This document shows positions 26,144 to 35,539 of a DNA stretch of 64,000 nucleotides, in pieces. Position 1 is the stretch's first letter; the number at the start of each line of letters is the position of its first letter. The DNA is from Paenibacillus tianjinensis (lineage in GTDB: Bacteria > Bacillota > Bacilli > Paenibacillales > Paenibacillaceae), in assembly GCF_017086365.1 (NCBI RefSeq), contig NZ_CP070969.1, forward strand, positions 1,922,001 to 1,986,000, written 5' to 3'. The translations under genes and the position numbers were made by a program. The notes below the pieces were generated by a model. That model searched no databases. It was not told the DNA's origin and saw nothing but the letters and a program-made list of their open reading frames with translations.

Positions 26144-27829
26144 TTATTCACTGATCTCTTCAATAATCAGGCGGTAGCCGTTGGACCTTGCCTCGCCTGA
26201 ATATCTGCGGCCGTCAATTGTGTACAGGTAGAGTGCCGTTGAATTGCCCTGGAGCGCGTTGCCCATGAAATCAATATTGATTTTGACCATATAGGTTAAA
26301 TGAACGGTCTGTCCAGGCTCCAGAGTCCCCAGCGGCACGGTACCGCTATATGGGGTACCTGGAACGGTAACCGCACTGATTGTCACGACATCCGGATCAA
26401 TTATGGTACCTTGCGGTACGATCCGGATGACCGTTACATCAGCAGGATAATTACCGCTGTTGGTCACATGGATTGCGAACTCGGCGAAGCTGCCGGGTTC
26501 CACGATTGGCGGTTCGCCAGTCATATATATAGTAATGATAGGGGCAAAGAGCAGTGTGATTACATTGTTGGACCGGGCGTTCTGGCGTACATTCCGGCCA
26601 TCCGGCAGAGTAAATGTATATTGGGCAATTCCCTGATTCTGCACGACCGGGACTTGCCGGATGTCTGTGGCAGCAGGAATGGATACGTGAAACTCCACCA
26701 GCACAGCGGCACCTGCCCTCAGGGTACCTAGAGGAATTCCTTCTCCGGGCCTGATACCTTTTTGCGGGACTCCGTCAAGGGTTACACTGTCCCAGATGAA
26801 AAGCGCATCAGCCGGAAGAGCATCTGTAAGCACTGCATCCACAGCCAGATTTCCGCTGTTCCGGATTGTAAATCCATAACGCAGATTGTCCCCCGGAGTC
26901 GCACTGTACAGATCAACCTTTAAGCTGGCAGTAATGCCCGCCTGAACGATAGTGACGGTTACGGTGTTGCTCTCCGTGACCTCGGGATGATCATCGGCAT
27001 TATAGGTGACGAGGGCACGGGTGGTTAGCACGGGTTCCGGCGGTATAGTGGTGATCCGTACACGGAAGGATATTTCCGCGGCAGCCCCGATCCCTAGAAT
27101 CCCTAACCTGATTCCTGTAGAAGGATCTGCTTCGGGTGAGTATACACCGCCTGAAATGACACTTCCGGGAATAAATACAGCCTCCTCCGGAACTGGAATG
27201 ACTGCAGAAATCCCTCCCAGTGTCTGTGTCCCCTCGTTTCTTAGCAGTAGCGTATAGGTAACTGTGTCACCGATGAATGAGGTCGGAGTGCTTGCTGTCA
27301 ACAATGTAGAGAGCTGATAGGACAGCAAGGAAACCTTAACTGTATTGGAGCGGATTTCACCCTGTACGGCCCGGCCACCGGGTGTGGAGAATGAATATCT
27401 TCCCGTCGCGGCATTCCGGAGCTCAAGGGAGCGGGGCAGTGAAACAACGATGACCTGAAAGGCGACCGTGACCTGGCTTTGCGGTGAAATTATACCAAAC
27501 GGGATTCCGTCAGCAGGTGATACACCGGGTAAGGGCACTCCGTCTCTTATGACACTGTTAGCAATAAACGATACACCTTCGGGAAGATAATCTACAGCTG
27601 TAAACTGCGCGGGGACATTACCGCTGTTTCTGGCTAAAAGGGTATAAACCAGTGTTTCCCCGAGGGAAACACTGGTTTTGTCTGCGATTTTGGCCAGGGA
27701 GAGAACGGGACCTACAACCTGGGTATTGACGGTGTTGGAGAAAGTGATGCCGTCAACGCCCTCCGCTGAACTAAACAGCACCATCGATTGATTCGTAACG
27801 ACAGGTTGCAGATTCGGCTCCGATGTCAT
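26144..27829 (-). CDS. DUF11 repeat protein, C-terminal part of a split giant
   Basis: A 561-aa protein of Ig-like DUF11 (conserved repeat, TIGR01451-type) modules. Its first ~45 residues, from MTSEPNLQPVVTNQS to FSNTVNTQVVGP, are the missing second half of the last repeat of the upstream gene; then come four repeats beginning at LSLAKIADKTSVSLGE. Spacing of the A-type repeats continues across the junction (about 790 bp compared with 770). The start ATG overlaps the upstream stop (ATGA at 27826-27829) but has no separate ribosome site. There is no sortase, SLH or membrane anchor at the end (IIEEISE). Either a frameshifted continuation of the giant gene or a coupled second cistron. Confidence 0.85.
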   Translation of the reverse strand: MTSEPNLQPVVTNQSMVLFSSAEGVDGITFSNTVNTQVVGPVLSLAKIADKTSVSLGETLVYTLLARNSGNVPAQFTAVDYLPEGVSFIANSVIRDGVPLPGVSPADGIPFGIISPQSQVTVAFQVIVVSLPRSLELRNAATGRYSFSTPGGRAVQGEIRSNTVKVSLLSYQLSTLLTASTPTSFIGDTVTYTLLLRNEGTQTLGGISAVIPVPEEAVFIPGSVISGGVYSPEADPSTGIRLGILGIGAAAEISFRVRITTIPPEPVLTTRALVTYNADDHPEVTESNTVTVTIVQAGITASLKVDLYSATPGDNLRYGFTIRNSGNLAVDAVLTDALPADALFIWDSVTLDGVPQKGIRPGEGIPLGTLRAGAAVLVEFHVSIPAATDIRQVPVVQNQGIAQYTFTLPDGRNVRQNARSNNVITLLFAPIITIYMTGEPPIVEPGSFAEFAIHVTNSGNYPADVTVIRIVPQGTIIDPDVVTISAVTVPGTPYSGTVPLGTLEPGQTVHLTYMVKINIDFMGNALQGNSTALYLYTIDGRRYSGEARSNGYRLIIEEISE

Positions 27830-30800
27830 ATGGCAATTACCTTTACCTGGAAGGTTACAGTCACTGAGGCACTGGCAGCAATTGTGCCGATCACAATGCC
27901 AGATCCGGGGTTGGCGGCAGGACGGGCAACACTGTCGACAGTCACACTGCCGCTAACGAATTGGCTGCCAGCCGGAATCGGATCCACCAGAACGACATTA
28001 TTGACAGCAACGATTCCGTTATTCGTCACCACAATCGTGTAGGTGATTATATCGCCGACTACAGCATCAATGGCCGGTGTGCTCTTAACCGCTGTAACAT
28101 CCGGCGAGGATACCGGGATAATCAGCACGTTGGAGAGAGAGGAACCGGAGAGCAGACGTCCGTCAGGCGGAGTGAAGGTGAAGCTGGCGGCTGCCTGGTT
28201 GACGAGCTGCTGCGGCGTAGGCAGTGACGCTACGGTTACCTGCAGAGTGACGGTAACCGTGACGGTAGCTCCGGCAGCAACGGTTCCTAAAGAGATGCCG
28301 TTAGTCGGATCGGCCCCCGGCTGCGGTACACCATTTATAAGAACACTGTTCGGGATAAATACGCCGCCCGGAGGAATAGCGTCGGTTAGGGTTACGACCG
28401 CCGGCAAATTGCCCGTATTGGTTACGTTCAAGAAATAAGTGACGGTGTCGCCGACAGTTGCATTGGCGGTATCTGCGCTCTTCACAACATTGATGATCGG
28501 CTGGAACACAGGAGTGTTAAGAATGTTGGAATAGGCAGCACCGGAGAATGCTCCGGAGGTGAAGCTGACCGAAGCCTGGTTATTAAGGTTAGCAGAGGCA
28601 GGCAGCGTCTTGACAAGAATGTTAAAGGTAACTGTGACGGAAGCCCCCGGGGCGATCGTGCCTAGTGCGATACCATTAGCCGGATTCGCTCCCGGTATCG
28701 GAGTGCCGTCCACAACTACGCTGCCTGCAACGAAGGAAGAACCGGCAGGAATCGGATCACTGAGTACAACATTGTTAATTGATGCAATCCCGCTGTTGGT
28801 AACGACTATGGTGTAGGGTACAGTATCACCGATAACAGCATCAATTACGGAAGTAGTCTTGGCAACCAATACGTTAGGCGAGGATACAGCGATCTGATTG
28901 ATATTGGATACTGCAGTCTGGTTGAACGTACGGCCATCCGGCAGTGTATAGGCGAGCGAGAGGTTGGCCTGGTTGGTCAACTGCTGGCTTGGCGGGAGTG
29001 TATCGATCAGGACGGAGAAGATGACCTGCAGGCTTGCTCCAGCGGCAATCGTTCCGAGCGGAACGCCTGTGGACGGGTCGCTGCCGGGAACCGGCAGGCC
29101 GCCCACCAGCACGCTGTTGGGTATAAGTGAAGTGCCGGTTGGAACCGTATCGGTCAAGGTACCTGTAACAGGGTAATTGCCCGTATTACTGACAGTTACA
29201 GTATAAGTTATTGTATCTCCGACCGTTGCATTGGTGGAATTGGATGATTTGACGGCGGCAACAATTGGCTGGTAGACCGGTGTAGTAACCGTGTTGGAGA
29301 AGGCTACGTTTGCGACAGCACCGGACGTAAAGCTGACAGAGGACTGGTTGTTCAGGAGTCCGATGGCCGGGAGCGAGGTTACCGTTACGGTAAAGGCAAC
29401 CGTTACAGAGGCTCCCGTAGCGATACTACCGATGGTTACCCCGGTAGCGGGCGAAGCGCCCGGACGTGGAACCCCATCGACCAGCACGCTGCCGGCGACA
29501 AAAGCAGTTCCCGCGGGCAGTGCGTCAGTGAAAACAACATTGTTAACGGTGGCGATACCGTTATTGGTCAAGACTACAGTGTAGGTGATGGAATCGCCGA
29601 CAGTTGTAGCTGTGATTGCAGTGCTCTTCACTACTCCAAGGTTCGGGCTTGAGACCGGAATGGTATAAGTGTTCGACAGCGCCGAACCGCTTAGCGTCCG
29701 TCCGTCCGGCAGAGTGAAGGTATAAGCAACAGTTCCTTGGTTGACCAGAAGCTGCGGAGAAGGGAGTGAAGTAATGACCACCGAGAACTGGACCAGTACG
29801 GTGCCGCCTGCAGCGATGGTACCGGCCGTAATTCCGGTGGATGGATCAGCCTGTGGCAGGGGAAGACCATTGATCAGGACGCTATTCGGCACAAAGGTCG
29901 TTCCGGCCGGGATATTATCTGTAACGGTCAAATTAGCTGCATAGTTACCTGTATTGGTCACGTTGAGAGAGTAGGTAACAGTATCGCCGACTGTTGCATT
30001 CGAAGTATTGGCGCTTTTGCCCACGGCAACGTTCGGCTGGAACACAGGGACGGATACAGGATTTGAAAAGGTCGAGCCGGAAAAGACACCTGAAGTATAC
30101 GTAACAGTAGCCTGATTATTTATCAATCCATTGGTAGGAACCGCAGTAACTCTTACGCTGTAAGCGACCGTTGCCGAAACGCCGGGGGCCAGAGTTCCGA
30201 CAGAAATTCCCGAGGCCGGATTGGCATTCGGAAAGGGCACGCCATTGACGGACACGCTTCCCGGGAAAAATTCTGTACCGGCAGGAATAGGGTCAGTAAG
30301 CTGCACATTATTAACCGGATCGAGCCCGTTGTTGGTGATGCTGACAGAATAGATAATCGTGTCCCCGACTGCGACGGAGGTAGAAGTAGTACTTTTCACT
30401 ACCGCAAGATTAGGTGCTGAAACTGCAATCGTAACCGTATTAGATGCTGCAGAGCCGGTGAGCAGGCGGCCGTCAGGCGGTGTGAAGGTGTAGGTGGAAT
30501 TGGCCTGGTTGACGAGCTGCTGCGGAGACGGCAGGGAAACGATAAACACGGTAAAGCTGACGGTAACGCTGGCTCCGGGCGCAACGATTCCGACAGCAAT
30601 CCCTGTATCGGGGGCTGAACCCGGCTGCGGGAAGCCGCCGACAATGACGCTGTTGGGGTCAAAGGTTACTCCTGCAGGAATGTTGTCGGTTAAGGTTACA
30701 TTTGCTGCCAGATTGCCAGTATTGCTGACAACGATGGTGTAAATGATCGTATCGCCGACCGTAGCGTTAAGGTCGTTGGCGCTTTTCAGTAATGAAATCT

Positions 30801-33500
30801 GAGGCTCGATTACCGGTGTTGAGGTGACATTGGAAGTCGATGAACCGGAAAATACACCGGAGGTAAAGCTTACGGTTGACTGGTTATTAATTTGAGAAGG
30901 AATCGGCATTGTTACCCTCACCTCGAATGTTACGGCAACTGTTGCCCCTGGGGCAAGACTGCCGATTGGAATGCCGGCGGACGGAACTGATAGCGGCTGG
31001 GAGACACCGCCCACAATTACGGTTCCGGGAATGAAAGCCGTATTCTCAGGCAGAGGATCGCTGAGAATGATGTTGCGGACCACAGCAATACTGTTGTTCG
31101 TCAGCATTGAGGTGAACGTTAGAATGTCGCCGGTTACGGCGTCGCTGGCGTTCACACTCTTCACGACAGTGACATTCGGTGCAGACACAGGAACAGATAA
31201 TGTATTCGATACAGCGTTGCCTCCGAGCTGCCGCCCGTCCGGCAAGGTGAAGCTGTAGGAGGCTGCCGCGGTATTCAGCAGCTGCTGGTTCGGCGGCAGT
31301 GCAGTAACAGTGACCAGAAAGCTTACCGTGACGCTGTCGCCCGGGGCAAGCGGGCCTACAGGCACCCCTGTTACCAGGTCGTAACCGGGCAGGGGAGTTC
31401 CGCCGACAATCACACTGTTCGTTTCAAATATTGCCTGCGGCGGCAGGCTGTCGGTCAGATTCAGTGTGGCGGCAATATTGCCGGTATTTCTGGCCAGAAT
31501 CGAAAAAGACAGAGAGCTGCCTACTGAGGCCTGTGCGGCATTTGCGCTTTTGAATAAGCTAATCACTGGGGTAAAGACCGGTGTGTTTATGGTGTTGGAT
31601 AGTGCTGTGCCGCTGAACGCACCGGCGGTAAAAGAGGCGTTTGCCCGATTACTCAGCTGCGCAGAATTCGGAACTGAAGTAGCATTGACCTGAAACCTCA
31701 CGACAACAGTTGCGCCGGCTGCAATAGTGCCCAGGGCAATACCGGCGCCAGGATTGGCTGATGGAACAGCAGTACCGTTAACCGTAACGGTGCCGGCTAC
31801 GAACGCACCTCCTTCCGGAATCGGATCGGATACAACCACATTATTAACCGACACACCGCTCGGGTTGGAGACGGATAGGGTGTAGGTAATGTATTCTCCG
31901 ACAGCGATGGCGGCTAGGTTTGCACTTTTCAGCAGAGTAATGTTAGGTGCGGATACTGGAAGGGTGACGGTGTTGGATACACTGGATCCAGCCAATAAGC
32001 GTCCGCTTGGAAGCTGATAAGTATAACTGCTGCTGCCCTGATCGGTTAATACCGCAGGTGAAGGCAGGGACTCTACAGACGTCAAGAATGTCACTGTAAA
32101 GGTTGTGCCTGGAGCTATCGATCCCAGCGCGATACCGCTAAGCGGCGACTCCCCCGGCCGGACGACTCCGTTCACTGTTACACTGCCGGAGATAAACGCT
32201 GAGCCGGACGGAATATTATCGCTCACAGTGACGGCAGCTGCTATATTGCCCGAATTCTTTACCTGCAGCGTGTACAGCACATTGCCGCTGACTGTGGCGC
32301 TGGCAGGACTGGCGCTTTTGAGTATTCCGATTACGGGTTGAAACACAGGAGTTGCTACAATATTAGACTGTGTAATTGCTGTGAAAGCTCCTGAACTGTA
32401 AGAGGCCGACGACCGGTTGGAGAGCTGGGAGGCCGCCGGTATCGAGCTAATGGCTACCTGAAATATGACGGTTACACTGGCTCCTGCAGCAATCGTTCCA
32501 ATAGAAATTCCGGTCGCCGGATCAGCGGTTGGCCGGGATGTACCCGCTACGATAACACTCCCGGTTACAAAAGTGCTGCCGGCGGGAATGGGATCGGACA
32601 GGATTACATTTGTGACTGCAGCTACACCGTTGTTGCTAATGACGGAGGTGTACTGCAGCGTATCGTCTACAGCAACATCAGGGAAGCTGGCAGTTTTGAC
32701 TACAGTTACGTTAGGCAGTGTAACGGGAATGGTCAGCGTATTCGAAGCCGCTGAACCGGAGACGGTACGGCCGTCGGGTACCAAAAAGGTATATGCGGCG
32801 GTTGCCTGATCCACGAGCTGCGGCGGAGACGGTAAACTGTTGACCACCACCCGGAATTGCACTGTGGAGCTTCCACCGGCGGGTATCGTGCCAATCCCGA
32901 TTCCGGTGGCGGGGTTGCCGGCAACAGGTGTACCATTTACGGTAAAGCTGCCAGGAACATAAGTGCTGCCTGCCGGGATGTTGTCCGTAAGTGTAGTAGC
33001 TGCTCCAATATTGCCGGTGTTGGCAATCTGCAGCGTATAAGTTATTTGATCGCCGACGGTAGCATTGCTGGTATTGGCGCTTTTAACAATGCCCAGAACC
33101 GGGGAGTAGACCGGCAATGAATTCGTATTGGACGGGATAACCCCGGAGACAATGGGCCCGCCGGCCACGCTTTGAAACGTAAAAGCGGCATTGGCTGTAT
33201 TGGGAATAATCTGCGGGTTAGGGAGTGAAGTAACCCTCGCCTGGTATGTAACGGTCACAGAGGTGCCAAGAGCCAAAGAGCCTAGAGGGATTCCTGCTGA
33301 AATATCGTAAGTAGGTCTGGATACTCCGGCGACCAAGACACTTCCGGCCACAAAGGTTAACCCTGCGGGAAGCGAGTCCGACAATACGACACTTGCGGCG
33401 CTGGCAGTACCTGTATTGCTTACAGTTACAGTGTAAGTTACCGTATCACCGACAATGGTGCCTGACACATTAGAACTTTTGGTAAGATTGATTTTTGGTG
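27826..33500 (-). repeat. Seven tandem ~770-bp units coding two DUF11 modules each
   Basis: The A-type module starts (KSAN/KSSN motifs) fall near 33100, 32330, 31560, 30790, 30020, 29255 and 28485, so the spacing is about 770 bp throughout. Copies are diverged in sequence but nearly constant in length, indicating old duplication of a two-domain unit with length held by selection. Confidence 0.75.
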
Positions 33501-34557
33501 CATTGATATCAATCTGCAGTGCATTCCCGTTAACAACATAGGCATCTCCTGAAGTCGTTAAGGTGAGCAGAGCTGAAGACTGATTGTTAACCAATCTGGC
33601 CGAAACGTCTATATTCGTAATGTCCCAGCCCTGACGTCCACCGCTAATATTGCTGCCCGGGCTGCCGTTGGTCTGATTGCGGGTGCCGAACGTTCCGGTA
33701 GTATTTAGTGCCCCGGCATCATTATTGATCTGTGAAGCAAAAAAATTGTTGGCAAAGTTGTTTGGTCCGGACAGAGCTGCCTGCGTGGCCGAGGTAGGCC
33801 CAAACAGCGCCTGGTCGCCTGAACGGTTGGCATCTCCTTCCTGTGCGCTGAACAAAATCCGGCCGCCGAGCGCTCCGGTGACAGGTGTGGCAAACCCTGT
33901 AATGGTGGTGACGACAGGCGCAGACGATGACTGTACGAGCACCGCCCCTGCACGCAGTGACATATTGCGGAAGGGCAGCGAGGGATTCTGATAAATGACG
34001 CCAAGCGTCCAACCGGCATGGTTGGCTGTCGAATCATTATTAATAACAATAGTGCCGACTACACCGGCGGTGATGTAAGTCCCGGCTCCACCGGTCTGGA
34101 TGATGCTGGTTACATTGGCTGAACGGACATAAGCAGAGGCCCCGTTTCCAAGATCAACCGTGTTGCTGGTGGCTGCATCCGGCGAAATACTGACGGTGGC
34201 TCCTGCCGGTGTAGTCAGAGAAACCGGATTGTTAATGAAACCGGTTAAATTAACATTACCGTTGATATAGGAACCGCCCCAGATTAATTCGGCATACAGC
34301 ACAGTGCTGCCGGCGGGAATTGTCAGAATGGCGGCTGAGCTGTTGTTCTGATAGAGGTTTGTGGTGCCTGCGGGGTAAGAGCCGAAAGTGGAGGCTGTAT
34401 TGACTGTGCTGAAAGCGCCTATACTGTCTTGTGTGCCAGGGACTCCCGCTGTATCTGAACGGCTTAAGCCAAGCGTGTTACCTGTAAAAGTAATAGCTCC
34501 AGTTGCATTAATTGTAGCCCGAACGACTAGAGGAATAATTTTCACCTCCTTTTTCAA
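27826..34557 (-). CDS. Giant DUF11 repeat protein, N-terminal part (about 2240 aa)
   Basis: A very large repeat protein with an N-terminal domain (about 1-354; GAITFTGNTLGLSRSDTAG, LYAELIWGGSY) and 14 full DUF11 repeats plus half of a fifteenth. Repeats alternate strictly: A type (NTGN..., LPDGRTLSG) and B type (NNGI..., LSDPIPAG, FTSGAFSG). There is no signal peptide, membrane segment or wall anchor. The listed start is TTG, but the strong AAGGAGGTGA lies inside it; the better start by spacing is ATT at 34536, giving (M)-PLVVRATINATG. A sporulation-type -10 CATAGGCTA is at 34631-34639, and yhbH is downstream, so a spore-surface structural role is plausible but inferred. The frame ends in mid-repeat (QVKVIAI). 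Confidence 0.88.
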   Translation of the reverse strand: MKKEVKIIPLVVRATINATGAITFTGNTLGLSRSDTAGVPGTQDSIGAFSTVNTASTFGSYPAGTTNLYQNNSSAAILTIPAGSTVLYAELIWGGSYINGNVNLTGFINNPVSLTTPAGATVSISPDAATSNTVDLGNGASAYVRSANVTSIIQTGGAGTYITAGVVGTIVINNDSTANHAGWTLGVIYQNPSLPFRNMSLRAGAVLVQSSSAPVVTTITGFATPVTGALGGRILFSAQEGDANRSGDQALFGPTSATQAALSGPNNFANNFFASQINNDAGALNTTGTFGTRNQTNGSPGSNISGGRQGWDITNIDVSARLVNNQSSALLTLTTSGDAYVVNGNALQIDINAPKINLTKSSNVSGTIVGDTVTYTVTVSNTGTASAASVVLSDSLPAGLTFVAGSVLVAGVSRPTYDISAGIPLGSLALGTSVTVTYQARVTSLPNPQIIPNTANAAFTFQSVAGGPIVSGVIPSNTNSLPVYSPVLGIVKSANTSNATVGDQITYTLQIANTGNIGAATTLTDNIPAGSTYVPGSFTVNGTPVAGNPATGIGIGTIPAGGSSTVQFRVVVNSLPSPPQLVDQATAAYTFLVPDGRTVSGSAASNTLTIPVTLPNVTVVKTASFPDVAVDDTLQYTSVISNNGVAAVTNVILSDPIPAGSTFVTGSVIVAGTSRPTADPATGISIGTIAAGASVTVIFQVAISSIPAASQLSNRSSASYSSGAFTAITQSNIVATPVFQPVIGILKSASPASATVSGNVLYTLQVKNSGNIAAAVTVSDNIPSGSAFISGSVTVNGVVRPGESPLSGIALGSIAPGTTFTVTFLTSVESLPSPAVLTDQGSSSYTYQLPSGRLLAGSSVSNTVTLPVSAPNITLLKSANLAAIAVGEYITYTLSVSNPSGVSVNNVVVSDPIPEGGAFVAGTVTVNGTAVPSANPGAGIALGTIAAGATVVVRFQVNATSVPNSAQLSNRANASFTAGAFSGTALSNTINTPVFTPVISLFKSANAAQASVGSSLSFSILARNTGNIAATLNLTDSLPPQAIFETNSVIVGGTPLPGYDLVTGVPVGPLAPGDSVTVSFLVTVTALPPNQQLLNTAAASYSFTLPDGRQLGGNAVSNTLSVPVSAPNVTVVKSVNASDAVTGDILTFTSMLTNNSIAVVRNIILSDPLPENTAFIPGTVIVGGVSQPLSVPSAGIPIGSLAPGATVAVTFEVRVTMPIPSQINNQSTVSFTSGVFSGSSTSNVTSTPVIEPQISLLKSANDLNATVGDTIIYTIVVSNTGNLAANVTLTDNIPAGVTFDPNSVIVGGFPQPGSAPDTGIAVGIVAPGASVTVSFTVFIVSLPSPQQLVNQANSTYTFTPPDGRLLTGSAASNTVTIAVSAPNLAVVKSTTSTSVAVGDTIIYSVSITNNGLDPVNNVQLTDPIPAGTEFFPGSVSVNGVPFPNANPASGISVGTLAPGVSATVAYSVRVTAVPTNGLINNQATVTYTSGVFSGSTFSNPVSVPVFQPNVAVGKSANTSNATVGDTVTYSLNVTNTGNYAANLTVTDNIPAGTTFVPNSVLINGLPLPQADPSTGITAGTIAAGGTVLVQFSVVITSLPSPQLLVNQGTVAYTFTLPDGRTLSGSALSNTYTIPVSSPNLGVVKSTAITATTVGDSITYTVVLTNNGIATVNNVVFTDALPAGTAFVAGSVLVDGVPRPGASPATGVTIGSIATGASVTVAFTVTVTSLPAIGLLNNQSSVSFTSGAVANVAFSNTVTTPVYQPIVAAVKSSNSTNATVGDTITYTVTVSNTGNYPVTGTLTDTVPTGTSLIPNSVLVGGLPVPGSDPSTGVPLGTIAAGASLQVIFSVLIDTLPPSQQLTNQANLSLAYTLPDGRTFNQTAVSNINQIAVSSPNVLVAKTTSVIDAVIGDTVPYTIVVTNSGIASINNVVLSDPIPAGSSFVAGSVVVDGTPIPGANPANGIALGTIAPGASVTVTFNILVKTLPASANLNNQASVSFTSGAFSGAAYSNILNTPVFQPIINVVKSADTANATVGDTVTYFLNVTNTGNLPAVVTLTDAIPPGGVFIPNSVLINGVPQPGADPTNGISLGTVAAGATVTVTVTLQVTVASLPTPQQLVNQAAASFTFTPPDGRLLSGSSLSNVLIIPVSSPDVTAVKSTPAIDAVVGDIITYTIVVTNNGIVAVNNVVLVDPIPAGSQFVSGSVTVDSVARPAANPGSGIVIGTIAASASVTVTFQVKVIAI

Positions 34558-34630
34558 AAATGCTGTTCAGAACGAAAAAAAGCAGACCGTCACCTGCTGA
34601 GGACGATGTGCCATCTTTCATGTGATATAT

Positions 34631-34639
34631 TAGCCTATG
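34631..34639 (-). promoter_or_regulatory. Sporulation sigma (E/K) -10 element before the giant DUF11 gene
   Basis: Minus strand CATAGGCTA matches CATAnnnTA exactly. Upstream CAAATACGG could serve as a sigmaE-type -35 at a slightly short spacing; AC dinucleotides for sigmaK are present but not diagnostic. The leader would be about 90 nt. Confidence 0.45.
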
Positions 34640-34720
34640 AAGGGTTACGGCCGTATTTGTTTGTCCAGCAGCAAATTTCTAAAAATAATAGCAAGTTTTC
34701 CGGGTAAGGGGCGCTTGCTT

Positions 34721-35365
34721 CTAGTAATAATCTTGCCTGAACCTGGCGAGTCGTCTGCGTTCCAGCAGCTGGTGCGGCTCAGGATATTGAATTCTGCTCA
34801 TCGCTTCCAGCTCTGCCTGGGAAATATCTTTCTTAATTACAGTGAAATGATACATAATTTCATGCACTACATTCGCTTGAAGGGTCTTAAGCACGTCCAG
34901 CTCTTCTGTTTCGTATAGTGACTGGTCAAACGGATACTGATAGAATAGCTCCATCCGGAGCAGTCTGAAATCAAACGGCGGAGGCGGCACCGGATAGTCG
35001 GGAACCACCGGAGAGAGCGGGCTGCACGAGGGCTGAAAGAAGCTTCCGGTGAGATAGCGGGGCGTATATTCATCAAACTTCTGCTTAAAAAAAGGATTGG
35101 AGCTATGGGGATAGCTGTGCGCATAAGGAGCGAGGATACAGACTACAGCTTTATGAGTGCTGATCCGGTAAATCTCCGCCATTACCGCTATTAAATCATT
35201 CACATACGGCAGCACACGGCTGGCCATGACGAATTCGGCGGTGTTGTCCGGCAGCGGTATTTCTTCATTAATATCACAGATAATATCCACTCCGGGGTAA
35301 GCAACCCGGTCGATTCCCAGGTAACCTGATTCTTTGCTGGAACCGCAGCCGATATCGATTCTCAA
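34721..35365 (-). CDS. SAM-dependent methyltransferase-like protein
   Basis: A 214-aa protein with a class I methyltransferase N-terminus: RIDIGCGSSKESGYLGIDR (SAM-binding loop), DIICDINEEIPLPDNTAEFV and VLPYVNDLIAVMAEIYRI. The C-terminal half is Pro-rich and less familiar, so substrate is unknown. The TTG at 35365 is chosen as start: AAGGAGTGG lies 7-8 bases upstream, whereas the earlier ATG at 35407 has no ribosome site and overlaps a -10-like TACAAT (35406-35411). It precedes the giant DUF11 gene on the same strand by about 160 bp; a joint function is possible, though the giant has its own promoter. Confidence 0.75.
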   Translation of the reverse strand: MRIDIGCGSSKESGYLGIDRVAYPGVDIICDINEEIPLPDNTAEFVMASRVLPYVNDLIAVMAEIYRISTHKAVVCILAPYAHSYPHSSNPFFKQKFDEYTPRYLTGSFFQPSCSPLSPVVPDYPVPPPPFDFRLLRMELFYQYPFDQSLYETEELDVLKTLQANVVHEIMYHFTVIKKDISQAELEAMSRIQYPEPHQLLERRRLARFRQDYY

Positions 35366-35539
35366 GGAAACCACTCCTTCGGAGGATAAAATAAGGCTTT
35401 TCACCATTGTATTAGTTTAGCAGGTACCTGCTTCCGGTAGATGCCTATTTAGAGTGAACTTGTTAGTTTTCTATTTTAGCTGTGCAGCATTCATATCATC
35501 CATTTAGGACACTTCAATATAAGAAGGAGCAGAGTATTT

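Noticed and set aside
27815..27840. Programmed -1 frameshift at the DUF11 junction
   Set aside because: No X-XXY-YYZ slippery heptamer is visible close before the stop; indel or stop-restart is more likely, though not excluded by computation.
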